Source of the DNA: JBFXDW01 sp050180745
Lineage (GTDB): Bacteria > Pseudomonadota > Alphaproteobacteria > UBA9219
NCBI GenBank assembly: GCA_050180745.1
Contig: JBFXDW010000002.1
Span: 1 to 38,056, forward strand
Length of the DNA: 38,056 nt
Direction of reading: 5' to 3'
In this document: positions 1 through 8,061 of the stretch, piece by piece
How positions within the stretch are numbered: position 1 is the first letter of the stretch
Layout of the letters: every line of letters starts with the position of its first letter
Notes under the pieces: model-generated
Told to the model about the DNA's origin: nothing
Database searches by the model: none
What the model saw: the letters and a program-made list of their open reading frames with translations, nothing else
Translations under genes and position numbers: made by a program

Positions 1-3000
1 GATTGCCGCGCGAACCGTCCAGAACGTCCAGGCAGCCCGTTCCCTCGAGAACGCCGTCAACGCCATTGGTATTCGGTGAGACAGCCCAAGCTATATCCGT
101 CAAATCCCAAACGACGCCGTCCGAAAAGGTAATCTCAGAGACACCCCATTGATCGTTCAGGTTTCCGCCGCCAAAGAGGTTAGGTTTGACGCCTGTGAAT
201 TGGTTTTTAACGGTCAAGGACTGGTTTGTGTTCTTGTCGGTCAGGATAAGATCGATACCCACGCGTTTTGCGATAACATCCGTCGACTTAAGTGATGCAA
301 ATCTAAGGATGTCGGGCTCTTGAGGTCCCAAAGGCGGCTCATCGTCATAAATGGTTGTCCCGTCAAACTGCGCGCCGACAACATAGTTGTCAGGGCCAAG
401 CTTCCCATCGACCGTTAGATTGTTTCCAGAAATATAGAATATGTCGTTCGAATTCGTTCCCGTCAGAACATCCCCGCCGGACACGATCTGTTCGCTGGGG
501 ATGCCGAGCGCAGCCGCAGCCGTCTTCAGGTCAATCGGAAGGCCCACGGCTTCATAAGCCGCCACAAGATTGACAAAGCGATAGCCATAGGTCACATCCA
601 ACCCATTTTCACGCGAGAAGTCGCGCAGCACCACATCGAGGATGGGCTTCCATGCCGCAAGCCAATTTGCAGCGCCGCTCGCGTCGGCCGGGGATCCGCT
701 AAAGACCGCCTCATACATAGGCGTTAGTTGGTCGACCGTTGTCGCTTTAAATTTATTGCTCGTGGCATCATAACTGACGCCTTGGAAATAAGAGGCCAAT
801 GGTCCGCTCATGGCCAAATCGACCGTTATGATGTTCAAGGTCGAATAGAGCAGATTGACAACGGGACCAAGGGCAGCAAGGGCCGCGCTCGCGTTCTCAG
901 GTTCTCCGCCGAGGGGGATCTTATCACCCGTATAGCGCTCCATAAAATCAAGCTGAGCGCCGGAGATGCGGGTCCACGCTCCGTTCTCAGGCGTTTGAGC
1001 CATAACTTGTTCGTAGCTCGGATAGTCAATGACGCCGCCCAGAGCATCCGTCACGTCATGCCCGCTAGCAAGTTTCCAATACGTGCCATTCGCGTCTGTC
1101 ACTTGATAGGCAAAGTCGGTGACGCTCGTTCCCGTGTTATCGGTGACAATAAGTAGCGGCACATCGGTATGTCCAGAGGGCGTCACATTGATGGGGTTAC
1201 CGTTAACGTCCGTCACCACGACCGACTGTGCCCAAGCCGTCAGGACTGGGGTCACCGCATCACGCAAAGCGGCAAGGTCAAGTATATTGAGCGTGGGCAG
1301 CGTGCTTTGCACGACGGCGATCAAAGACGGATCTTGAGTCATGGCGACCTGAAGGTCGGTCAGCGTGCCAAAACCCTTGATATTGGGCATAAGCGCAGCC
1401 TCGGCGCTCACGGTCTTGTCGCCAAGATAAGTCGTGTTGAAGTTATCGACATGAAAGGCAACATCGGCAGCAAGGCCCGTCGTCCCGTCGGTGCGCGTGA
1501 ACGAGCCTTCCGAGAGAATCTGATTGCCCGAACTGAATTTCTTGTTCTGCGCAGCAGCGGACACACTGATCGAAGCAATTCCCGCCTCGTTAAGAGTCTG
1601 TAGCTCGCCGCTTTGCGTCGCCCCGTCCGCGTTTAGATCGCGCCAAACGCGCAAATCGCCAAAGATAGCGTCTTGGGAATCGATCATGCCATCATCGTTC
1701 TCGTCATACGTCGCCAAGACATCAAAGCCGTCCTGTCCGGAGGAGCCGAACATCTCACCGATATCGTCGATGGTGCCGTTGCCGTTCTTATCCTGAACCA
1801 AGAAACCATCCATCGGCTGAACCCAGCCAGTCGAAACAGCAAAGTTGTTGCCATTCATGTCAAACACAGGCCCGGTTCCGTATTGGTCTGTCAGCGCAAC
1901 CCCATCTCCATTCAGATCGAGCACAATCGGATCGACGCCCCGATAGATCGTCGTGCCGAGGTAGGCCTTGGCCAGCGCGTTCACAAACTGGAACTGCGTC
2001 TGCTGCCAATTTGAGGGAAGGTTTTTATCCATAAGCAGATAAGCGTCCAACCCTGCCTCGGCGACATAAATGCCTGCCGTGCTATTCTCATAAGGAACGC
2101 CGGGGCCGCCGACATAGTTGGCGATATACATTTGATCGCCGAACAAGTCCCGAACAACCAGCGCGCCCTGCGTGTTGATCCCATACCGCGTGCCGTCTGC
2201 GCCATAGGCATAGGGGCTTTCAGAGCCTATCCATTTGATGCCGCCATTGAGATTCCACAACCTATAGACACAAACACGGTCTGTTGGTTTCGCCCCGATG
2301 ATCTGAACGTTGTCCGAGACATTAAAATAATCTAATCCAGTTCCGGCATGGATGGTTGTGCCACTACCCGCATGACGCACAACGGACTCGCCGCTGCCTA
2401 GGAAGATGTTGAGGTTTGTTTCGTTGGTATCGACAATATACGTTAATGCCGAACCCGTTATGACGTTTTCAAAGTTCTTGGCTGTAATGCTTCCTTTAGA
2501 AGTCTTGATCAAAAACTCTTGCTGCCCATCCGAACCCGTAGTTTTTTTGATGGAAATTTTTTCCGTAAGCCCAGAAAGATCAAGCGTATCCGTCCCCGCG
2601 CCACCGTCAATTTCGATGGATGTGGGAAGTGTCGCGGAAGTGAGCTTCACGTAATTGTCCGATGCGCCGAGCTTCACCTTCTCCAAATCGAAGGCGTCAA
2701 CGGTTGTTGTATCGGAACCGTTGGCAAAATTAAGAATCGTCTCAGCATTGTTCTTTGTACCGCGCGAAAACTCAATCACGCCGCTGGTGGTGTTTGTTGA
2801 AAGATCGAGCGTATCGTTGCCCAATCCACCGGCGATTGTTTTCTTACCCAATCCAATTTGGAAGATATCATCCCCAGAGGCGCCAACTAATATATCGTCG
2901 CCATCGCCGCCGGAAAGAGTATCGTTTCCACTGCCTCCATAAAGAAAATCATTTCCTGCCGATCCAGTAATCTTGTCATTACCCGAACTACTGGCAAAGA

Positions 3001-4468
3001 TTGCCATCTTCCCATCATCTACCGCTTGGGCATTGGTAGCAGTTAAGTCACCTGTTGTTGTTGCAAAAGCAACGCTGCCCGTTTTTTGAACAAGCTCATC
3101 GGAGGTCATGTCGGACAGAACAAGGCCGGAGAAAAGCGAAGCGGTAAGAATGTCATTCACAAGTGTCTTGCGGCCAAGAATATTGGTTTCCGCTGCACCA
3201 GAGCTGCTGAATTTCCAAAGGTTATCTGCAAAACTGATTGTCAACACATCTTGCGGTTCTGACAATGACAACACGCCATTTAAAGCATTGGCATTTGTGT
3301 AAAGCCCACCAACAACGCTATTTAAATCGACGACCTTGTTGAGAGCCAACTCTCCAGCGTACTGCACCAATACTTTTGATATCGTAGCAGCTTCACCTGT
3401 CAGGTATGAAGATACGTTCGAAAAAGCCAAAGTCTTCCCAAGATCATTGGCGTCGTTGAACATGGACTGTATCGCCGTGTTGCCAAACACCCGCGTCCCT
3501 TCGTCAATGGCGGAATAAGCCAGAGTCTGACGAAGAACTTTATCTGTGGAATAGGAACTTGCAATGGTGCCAGCCCCTATAGTCTCGGCGAAACTAGAAT
3601 CAAACAACAAAGGAATAAAATATTGAGCCGCATTCTTCCAATCTTGTTCAACACCCTTGGCATACATCGTCATGACAAGAAGAGCCGCATCATGGCGATC
3701 AAGGGGACCTAGATCAACGCCAGAACCGAGACTTTGAGCTTCTGAGCTCAAGCTTTGCCCCGTCCGATTAAAAGCAAGAAATTCTCCTTCAACACAATAA
3801 GCCGTGCTGCTAACAATGCTCATGGGGCCTGTTGGCATCTGCCCGTTATAAACATCCTGCAAGAGCAGTTGGGAAGCGGTTCTATATTTAGCTTGCAGCT
3901 CTAGTCGTGTATTTTCCGCTTCTGGATCTGAAAATGGCGTGTCATACGGAGTAACTCCGTTATAAGCATCAAGTGCATATTCATATGTGTTCTGCGCAGC
4001 AAGCTCATAGGCCATATTGTCGAAAATAGTTACTGTCTCGTATTTGACAGCCCCAACCAATCCCGCCAAGCCACCGCCGAGAGAATGACCCGTTAAAGTG
4101 ATGTTTGTAACGTTGGGGGCATCAGCAATAGTGTTGTAAAATTGAAACGCAAGATCAGCTTGCACAGCTTCGGGACTTCCAGTTCCAACGCCCCAACCGT
4201 TCCAAAGATCAAGAGTCGTCGCCCAAATCGAAGTTTCATCCGTGCCCCGATACGAAATAACCGTACTCCCATCCGCCTCCTGATATGCTACCGCATAGAA
4301 ACCAGCGGCAATATCGAGTCGCGTTATTCCATCCTCTCCCAAAAGAATCGAAGAGTCCTTCGATATTGTAACATTGCCTATAGAAGTCCCAGTTAAATTG
4401 ATTCCTGATCCATATCCACGGTTATAGGCATCCATCGACAAAATGGCTTTAAAGAGGTCTGTGCTCAT
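1..4468 (-). CDS. Lipase-RTX fusion exoprotein with FrpC-like self-processing module (3' end outside window)
   Basis: The frame is open from ATG 4468 to the window edge, giving 1489 residues with no stop. Residues 1-180 resemble class 3 lipases: SYRGT at 72-76 and the nucleophile elbow GHSLGG at 127-132 (Ser129). Nonapeptide-type RTX repeats (GGSGNDTLSGGDGDD) start near 511, with a second GGAGTDTLDL near 620. Residues 846-960 match the calcium-dependent self-processing module of FrpC: Asp846-Pro847 followed by IVLDLNGDG, then EF-hand-like loops DKNGNG (893), DENDDG and DLNADG. Residues 1386-1424 (DILRF...SLTVKNQF) resemble the haemolysin-type calcium-binding related domain. No Sec signal is visible, and type I exporter genes lie upstream, so export by that system is inferred. 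The start codon overlaps the upstream stop (ATGA), and AGGA precedes it by 8 nt. The C-terminal secretion signal is not in the window. Substrate unknown. Confidence 0.9.
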   Translation of the reverse strand, partial: MSTDLFKAILSMDAYNRGYGSGINLTGTSIGNVTISKDSSILLGEDGITRLDIAAGFYAVAYQEADGSTVISYRGTDETSIWATTLDLWNGWGVGTGSPEAVQADLAFQFYNTIADAPNVTNITLTGHSLGGGLAGLVGAVKYETVTIFDNMAYELAAQNTYEYALDAYNGVTPYDTPFSDPEAENTRLELQAKYRTASQLLLQDVYNGQMPTGPMSIVSSTAYCVEGEFLAFNRTGQSLSSEAQSLGSGVDLGPLDRHDAALLVMTMYAKGVEQDWKNAAQYFIPLLFDSSFAETIGAGTIASSYSTDKVLRQTLAYSAIDEGTRVFGNTAIQSMFNDANDLGKTLAFSNVSSYLTGEAATISKVLVQYAGELALNKVVDLNSVVGGLYTNANALNGVLSLSEPQDVLTISFADNLWKFSSSGAAETNILGRKTLVNDILTASLFSGLVLSDMTSDELVQKTGSVAFATTTGDLTATNAQAVDDGKMAIFASSSGNDKITGSAGNDFLYGGSGNDTLSGGDGDDILVGASGDDIFQIGLGKKTIAGGLGNDTLDLSTNTTSGVIEFSRGTKNNAETILNFANGSDTTTVDAFDLEKVKLGASDNYVKLTSATLPTSIEIDGGAGTDTLDLSGLTEKISIKKTTGSDGQQEFLIKTSKGSITAKNFENVITGSALTYIVDTNETNLNIFLGSGESVVRHAGSGTTIHAGTGLDYFNVSDNVQIIGAKPTDRVCVYRLWNLNGGIKWIGSESPYAYGADGTRYGINTQGALVVRDLFGDQMYIANYVGGPGVPYENSTAGIYVAEAGLDAYLLMDKNLPSNWQQTQFQFVNALAKAYLGTTIYRGVDPIVLDLNGDGVALTDQYGTGPVFDMNGNNFAVSTGWVQPMDGFLVQDKNGNGTIDDIGEMFGSSGQDGFDVLATYDENDDGMIDSQDAIFGDLRVWRDLNADGATQSGELQTLNEAGIASISVSAAAQNKKFSSGNQILSEGSFTRTDGTTGLAADVAFHVDNFNTTYLGDKTVSAEAALMPNIKGFGTLTDLQVAMTQDPSLIAVVQSTLPTLNILDLAALRDAVTPVLTAWAQSVVVTDVNGNPINVTPSGHTDVPLLIVTDNTGTSVTDFAYQVTDANGTYWKLASGHDVTDALGGVIDYPSYEQVMAQTPENGAWTRISGAQLDFMERYTGDKIPLGGEPENASAALAALGPVVNLLYSTLNIITVDLAMSGPLASYFQGVSYDATSNKFKATTVDQLTPMYEAVFSGSPADASGAANWLAAWKPILDVVLRDFSRENGLDVTYGYRFVNLVAAYEAVGLPIDLKTAAAALGIPSEQIVSGGDVLTGTNSNDIFYISGNNLTVDGKLGPDNYVVGAQFDGTTIYDDEPPLGPQEPDILRFASLKSTDVIAKRVGIDLILTDKNTNQSLTVKNQFTGVKPNLFGGGNLNDQWGVSEITFSDGVVWDLTDIAWAVSPNTNGVDGVLEGTGCLDVLDGSRGN

Positions 4469-5154
4469 TGTGTGTTTCCTATCCGAAAGTCCTCATAGTC
4501 GTATGTTAGGGGATGTCCATAAGGGAGCGACTTTCTCCATTCTGGAAATCCGGACCCCTTCTTAAAAAACGGTAGATTATTCTCAATCCCCGTCGTCACA
4601 GGCTCATCGGTGATCTCGATGATTGCAGAAGCCAGCTTCACGCCTTCGCCAAACGTTGCCGCGAGGTTATTCGGATCAACACGCTCCACACTCTTGGGAT
4701 CGTTGATGTCCCTAAACCGCACCAGAATCGGAAAATAATCAGGCTCAAGCTGTTTTGTTGTGCCACTCTTCAATAAAGACAACACATTTAAATGCCAAAC
4801 GCCCGTTGGCGTTGTGCTGCCGTTATAACCGTGTTTTCCGAACATAGATAAAAATACATTCTTTCCATAATCCACGCCCAACGTGTCGTTACGCATAATC
4901 GCGAACAACAACCCACGCGGCCCAAGATCAATCACCACCGCTTCGCCTTTGACGCGTACATATGAATGAGCCTGCGGCAGCAGATCCGGCCCTGTTGCCA
5001 CATACACCTCCCTCACCACACTGCCCGTCTTGATCCCTTCTGGAGTCTCGACATTTATTGTCATCCGATAATTCCATGCGCCAAACGGATAGATCACATA
5101 TAAACATCCGATGAATGCCAGAATACCGAGCACAATAACCTTGAGCGTCTTCAT
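4465..5154 (-). CDS. Membrane-anchored protein translationally coupled to the lipase (downstream paralogue)
   Basis: This is a 229-residue protein that I cannot assign to a named family. One hydrophobic helix at residues 4-20 is followed by a soluble domain, probably periplasmic, beginning YPFGAWNYRMTINVETPEG. It is a clear paralogue of the gene at 5529-6233: both share ETPEG.KTGS.VREV, GEAVVIDLG, RF.DINDPKSVERVDPNNL and IEITDEP.TTGIE. The start at 5154 is chosen because AAAGG lies just upstream and the same leader precedes the paralogue; an upstream GTG or similar start at 5163 has no such support. Its TGA overlaps the lipase ATG, so the two products are probably made in coordination. A role as lipase-specific immunity protein, foldase or anchor is inference only. 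Confidence 0.85.
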   Translation of the reverse strand: MKTLKVIVLGILAFIGCLYVIYPFGAWNYRMTINVETPEGIKTGSVVREVYVATGPDLLPQAHSYVRVKGEAVVIDLGPRGLLFAIMRNDTLGVDYGKNVFLSMFGKHGYNGSTTPTGVWHLNVLSLLKSGTTKQLEPDYFPILVRFRDINDPKSVERVDPNNLAATFGEGVKLASAIIEITDEPVTTGIENNLPFFKKGSGFPEWRKSLPYGHPLTYDYEDFRIGNTQ

Positions 5155-5532
5155 GCCGCGCACCTTTCGTGTGATGTTGTTGTTTCTAAAACGGGTTCAT
5201 TTGCGTTCGCCGCTGTTTTATAAAACTGAAAAGCCAATGCTGCCTGCTGACCTTCAACACTTCCCGTCCCTACGCCCCAGCCATTCCAAAAATCGTTACC
5301 AAATGTAAATGGAACTGGATTATCCGTTCCCCTGTATGAAATCGTCACAGACCCATTCGCATCCTTATACGCTATCGCGTAAAAACCGGCGGCTTGAGCG
5401 TCAGCGTCGCCTTTCGATTTTAGAACAGTGGCGTTGCCAATTTGTGTTCCAACGGCATCCGAATTCTCGCCAAATTTTATCCCGGCACCATATCCGCGGT
5501 TGTAGAATTGCTTTAAAAAGGTCACTGCTCAT
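5151..5532 (-). pseudogene. Truncated, frameshifted copy of the lipase N-terminus
   Basis: The original ATG at 5532 and its ribosome site (AAGGA, 8 nt upstream) survive and overlap the stop of the preceding gene, exactly as for the intact lipase at 4468. Comparison with the intact gene shows a 14-nt deletion after codon 9, so translation from 5532 leaves the lipase frame at once. The remaining frame (readable from GTG 5525) keeps YNRGYGAGI, GFYAIAYKDANGS, SYRGTDNP and DFWNGWGVGTGS, then ends near residue 110, before the position of GHSLGG, running into the leader of the next membrane-protein gene. It therefore lacks the nucleophile serine and all RTX sequence. It is best read as a relic of tandem duplication. 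A short product from GTG 5525 cannot be excluded but would not be a catalytic lipase. Confidence 0.85.
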
Positions 5533-6233
5533 TGATTGGTTCCTTTCTGAAAGTCCCCTGAATGAAGAACATTTGAAAGCTCAGGACCTCCGCCGGCAAA
5601 TTGCCCATCAAGATAGCCTTTTCTGTGTGACGGCAACCACCCCAACATCTTCTCAATCCCCGTTGTTATCGGTTCATCGGTGATCTCGATGGTCGCGCCG
5701 ATCAGCTTCACGCCCGCGCCATAGGTTGCCGAGAGGTTGTTCGGATCAACCCGCTCCACACTCTTCGGATCGTTGATGTCCTTAAACCGAACCAGCATTG
5801 GGAAGTCTTGGCGTGTTAGCTCTACCTTCGTTCCGACCTTTAGTGTGTCAAAATACTCCACCCCTTTAGGGGTTACAGTTCCCGCACTTCCATTTTTTCC
5901 GAATGCAGATAAAAAGACATGATGCCCATAATCCTCGCCATATTTATCCCCTCGCATGAGACCGAATAGAACCCCTTGCTGCCCAAGATCGATTACGACG
6001 GCTTCGCCTCGAGAATAAGCGGATGAGGTTGAGAGTGGCATCAACTCCGGCGCAGTGATTATATGTACCTCCCGCACCGCGCTACCCGTCTTCACGCCTT
6101 CGGGCGTTTGCACCGTGAGGGTCATTTTGTACCGCCACGTGCCGGACGGATACTTCCATATCCAAAGGCCAACCAGCGAGACCGCCACCAGCGCGACAAT
6201 CGTCAAACATCCCATTCCTTTTCCTTTGCTCAT
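5529..6233 (-). CDS. Membrane-anchored protein paired with lipase (upstream paralogue)
   Basis: This 234-residue protein has a short cytoplasmic start (MSKGKGMG), one transmembrane segment at about 9-26, and a soluble domain starting YPSGTWRYKMTLTVQTPEG. It is homologous along its length to the product of 4465-5154, diverging mainly in the last 40 residues. The start at 6233 follows GAAAGG; the longer frame to 6299 has no ribosome site of similar quality. It is the first gene after the promoter at 6422-6451 and its stop overlaps the old lipase start at 5532. With its own lipase partner now broken, it survives as an apparently intact orphan beside the second copy. Function unknown. Confidence 0.82.
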   Translation of the reverse strand: MSKGKGMGCLTIVALVAVSLVGLWIWKYPSGTWRYKMTLTVQTPEGVKTGSAVREVHIITAPELMPLSTSSAYSRGEAVVIDLGQQGVLFGLMRGDKYGEDYGHHVFLSAFGKNGSAGTVTPKGVEYFDTLKVGTKVELTRQDFPMLVRFKDINDPKSVERVDPNNLSATYGAGVKLIGATIEITDEPITTGIEKMLGWLPSHRKGYLDGQFAGGGPELSNVLHSGDFQKGTNQ

Positions 6234-6421
6234 GTCGCGTGCCTTTCGTGTGGAAGATATTTTGATGATAGTGAAAGAAAAGATTCTTGAGACGGGCACA
6301 AAGGAGCCATCGTCTTTGCGGGTAGGAAGGGCTGCGTCTTTTGCATTGACATGAACACCTTCATCACAAACGTTATAGATAGATCGTGTCGGGGCGTAGG
6401 AGTAGCCTCTTTTTTAACGCA

Positions 6422-6451
6422 ATCATAAGGCTATTTTCAAACCCTTGTCAA
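6422..6451 (-). promoter_or_regulatory. Sigma70-type promoter for the membrane-protein/lipase unit
   Basis: On the minus strand a perfect TTGACA (6446-6451) is followed after 18 nt by TATGAT (6422-6427). It lies in the 267-bp gap between hlyD-like gene and the first membrane-protein gene, about 190 nt before the start at 6233, leaving a long untranslated leader. The duplicated second gene at 5154 has no such element of its own, so it probably depends on this promoter or on read-through from the exporter genes. Confidence 0.55.
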
Positions 6452-6500
6452 CGAGTGGGTTTATGGTTAATTTGTTGATTTAATATACTTATCGTAGCTT

Positions 6501-8060
6501 TTATCGCTCTCTCAACGCTTCATGCTTTGCGCGGATTATTGGGGAGAGAAGATAGCTTATGACGCGGCGGGAACCAGTCTTGATCTCGACCGTCACAGCC
6601 ATGCCGGGCGACAAGTTCACATCGCGGCCATCGATGTCCATTTGCGTTTGTTCTAACGAAACACGGGCGGCATAGACAAGCTCTTGCCCGTTTGGTTCAC
6701 TACTTTGATTTTCCGCGCCAGCCAAACTTCCCTTGTTTGTTTTATCGGCAGGTCGTTCACGCGTTATGGCGTCTTGTGAGATGGATTTGATCTGCCCTTG
6801 GATCAATCCGTAGCGCGTAAAATTGAATGTATCGATTTTGATAGCTGCTTCTTGTCCTACACGAACAAAACCTATCTCACGGTTAGGAACCATGGCCTCA
6901 ATCTCTAAATGGCTTCCAGTCGGAACGATAGCAAGCAACGCCTGCGCAGGAGTCACAACGCCGCCTTCGGTATGAATGGCAAGCTGTTGGACTGTACCAT
7001 CAACAGGCGCGGTGAGTGTTTGCAGTTTATGTTTCTGCGTTGCTTGTGCTAATTGCTCTTTCAGGCTCGCGGATTTTTGTTCGGCCTGAGCCAAATCGCC
7101 GAGGTTCTTTGCACGAAATTCTGCCTCGGCCTGCTTGCGTTGTTCTATCAAGGATGCCACGCCCGCCGTTGCCTCGGCGAGCCTTCCCTTTTGCACTTCA
7201 AGTTCCTGCGTTTTTTCAACCAAATCCTGTTGGGTTGCCAAGGTTTCCAGCTTGGACCCATAACCTTTGTCAGACAGATATTTGCGGACTTTCTCTCTTT
7301 CTTTTAAGAGAGGGATGGATTTTTCTAGCTTAACAATTGTTGACTGGACCGCAGCCATGTTACCATTGTTCTGCGCGATTTGGCGATCAAGGCTGGATAG
7401 TTTGGCTCTGCTTTCTTCCACTTGATTTTGAAGAAATGATTTTTGTGTTGCAATTTGCTCTTCGCTTGCCCCCTCCGGCGGAACAAAAGCGGACAGGGGA
7501 TCGACGGACTCTGACAGGACGGCTCGTAAACGCGCTACTTCAAGTTGCACAGAAACCCATTCGTTTTGAATTCTCTCTTTTTCAGCTTCACTAATTGTCG
7601 AGTCTATTTCAATCAAAACATCTCCGGCTTTGACGTGCTGTCCGTCCTGCACATGAATGACTTTGACAACGCCCGTTTCCATCGACTGAATGACTTTCGT
7701 TCGCTCGGTCGGCAAAATCTTGCCTTGAGCTGTCGTGATGATGTCCACCCGACCTAAACAAGCCCACGCAAGAGCAATCACAAAGAATAGAATGATCAGC
7801 CCAGCGATGGCTCTTCCCGAAGGCGATGGCGGCGTTTCAAGAACTTCAAGCGCCGCCGGATAAAACTCGATCTCTGGGTCGTTTTTGTTAAACGTTTTTG
7901 CCCAACTCATGGTGGAATGAAAAACGCTCTTCCTATGTGGCTCGGCCCAACTCCAGAATTTTTGTAAGGCGGGAAGGATGTGGGGTGCAAGTTTCTGCCA
8001 GATACGAGAAAAAAACACCGCCAGCTTTTCAGTAATCTTTTTTACAATTGCGTTTGTCAT
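6501..8060 (-). CDS. HlyD-family type I secretion periplasmic adaptor
   Basis: This 519-residue membrane fusion protein links the ABC exporter to the outer membrane channel. An extended cytoplasmic region (1-82) precedes the single transmembrane helix (about 83-103). A biotinyl-lipoyl-like half motif follows (GRVDIITTAQGKILPTE through VQDGQHVKAGDVLIEID, 103-153), then a long coiled coil (about 155-350), the second lipoyl half (LTAPVDGTVQQLAIHTEGGVV) and a beta-barrel region ending with LSPGMAVTVEIKTGSRRVISYLLSPI, the typical HlyD C-terminus. The ATG is one base past the stop of the ABC gene, with AAGGGGG inside the end of that gene. It is the last gene of the exporter set. Confidence 0.96.
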   Translation of the reverse strand: MTNAIVKKITEKLAVFFSRIWQKLAPHILPALQKFWSWAEPHRKSVFHSTMSWAKTFNKNDPEIEFYPAALEVLETPPSPSGRAIAGLIILFFVIALAWACLGRVDIITTAQGKILPTERTKVIQSMETGVVKVIHVQDGQHVKAGDVLIEIDSTISEAEKERIQNEWVSVQLEVARLRAVLSESVDPLSAFVPPEGASEEQIATQKSFLQNQVEESRAKLSSLDRQIAQNNGNMAAVQSTIVKLEKSIPLLKEREKVRKYLSDKGYGSKLETLATQQDLVEKTQELEVQKGRLAEATAGVASLIEQRKQAEAEFRAKNLGDLAQAEQKSASLKEQLAQATQKHKLQTLTAPVDGTVQQLAIHTEGGVVTPAQALLAIVPTGSHLEIEAMVPNREIGFVRVGQEAAIKIDTFNFTRYGLIQGQIKSISQDAITRERPADKTNKGSLAGAENQSSEPNGQELVYAARVSLEQTQMDIDGRDVNLSPGMAVTVEIKTGSRRVISYLLSPIIRAKHEALRER

Positions 8061-8061
8061 A

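Noticed and set aside
355..4396. Many plus-strand frames of 60-144 residues
   Set aside because: They are antisense to the continuous lipase-RTX frame, whose translation shows RTX, EF-hand-like and lipase motifs without a stop.
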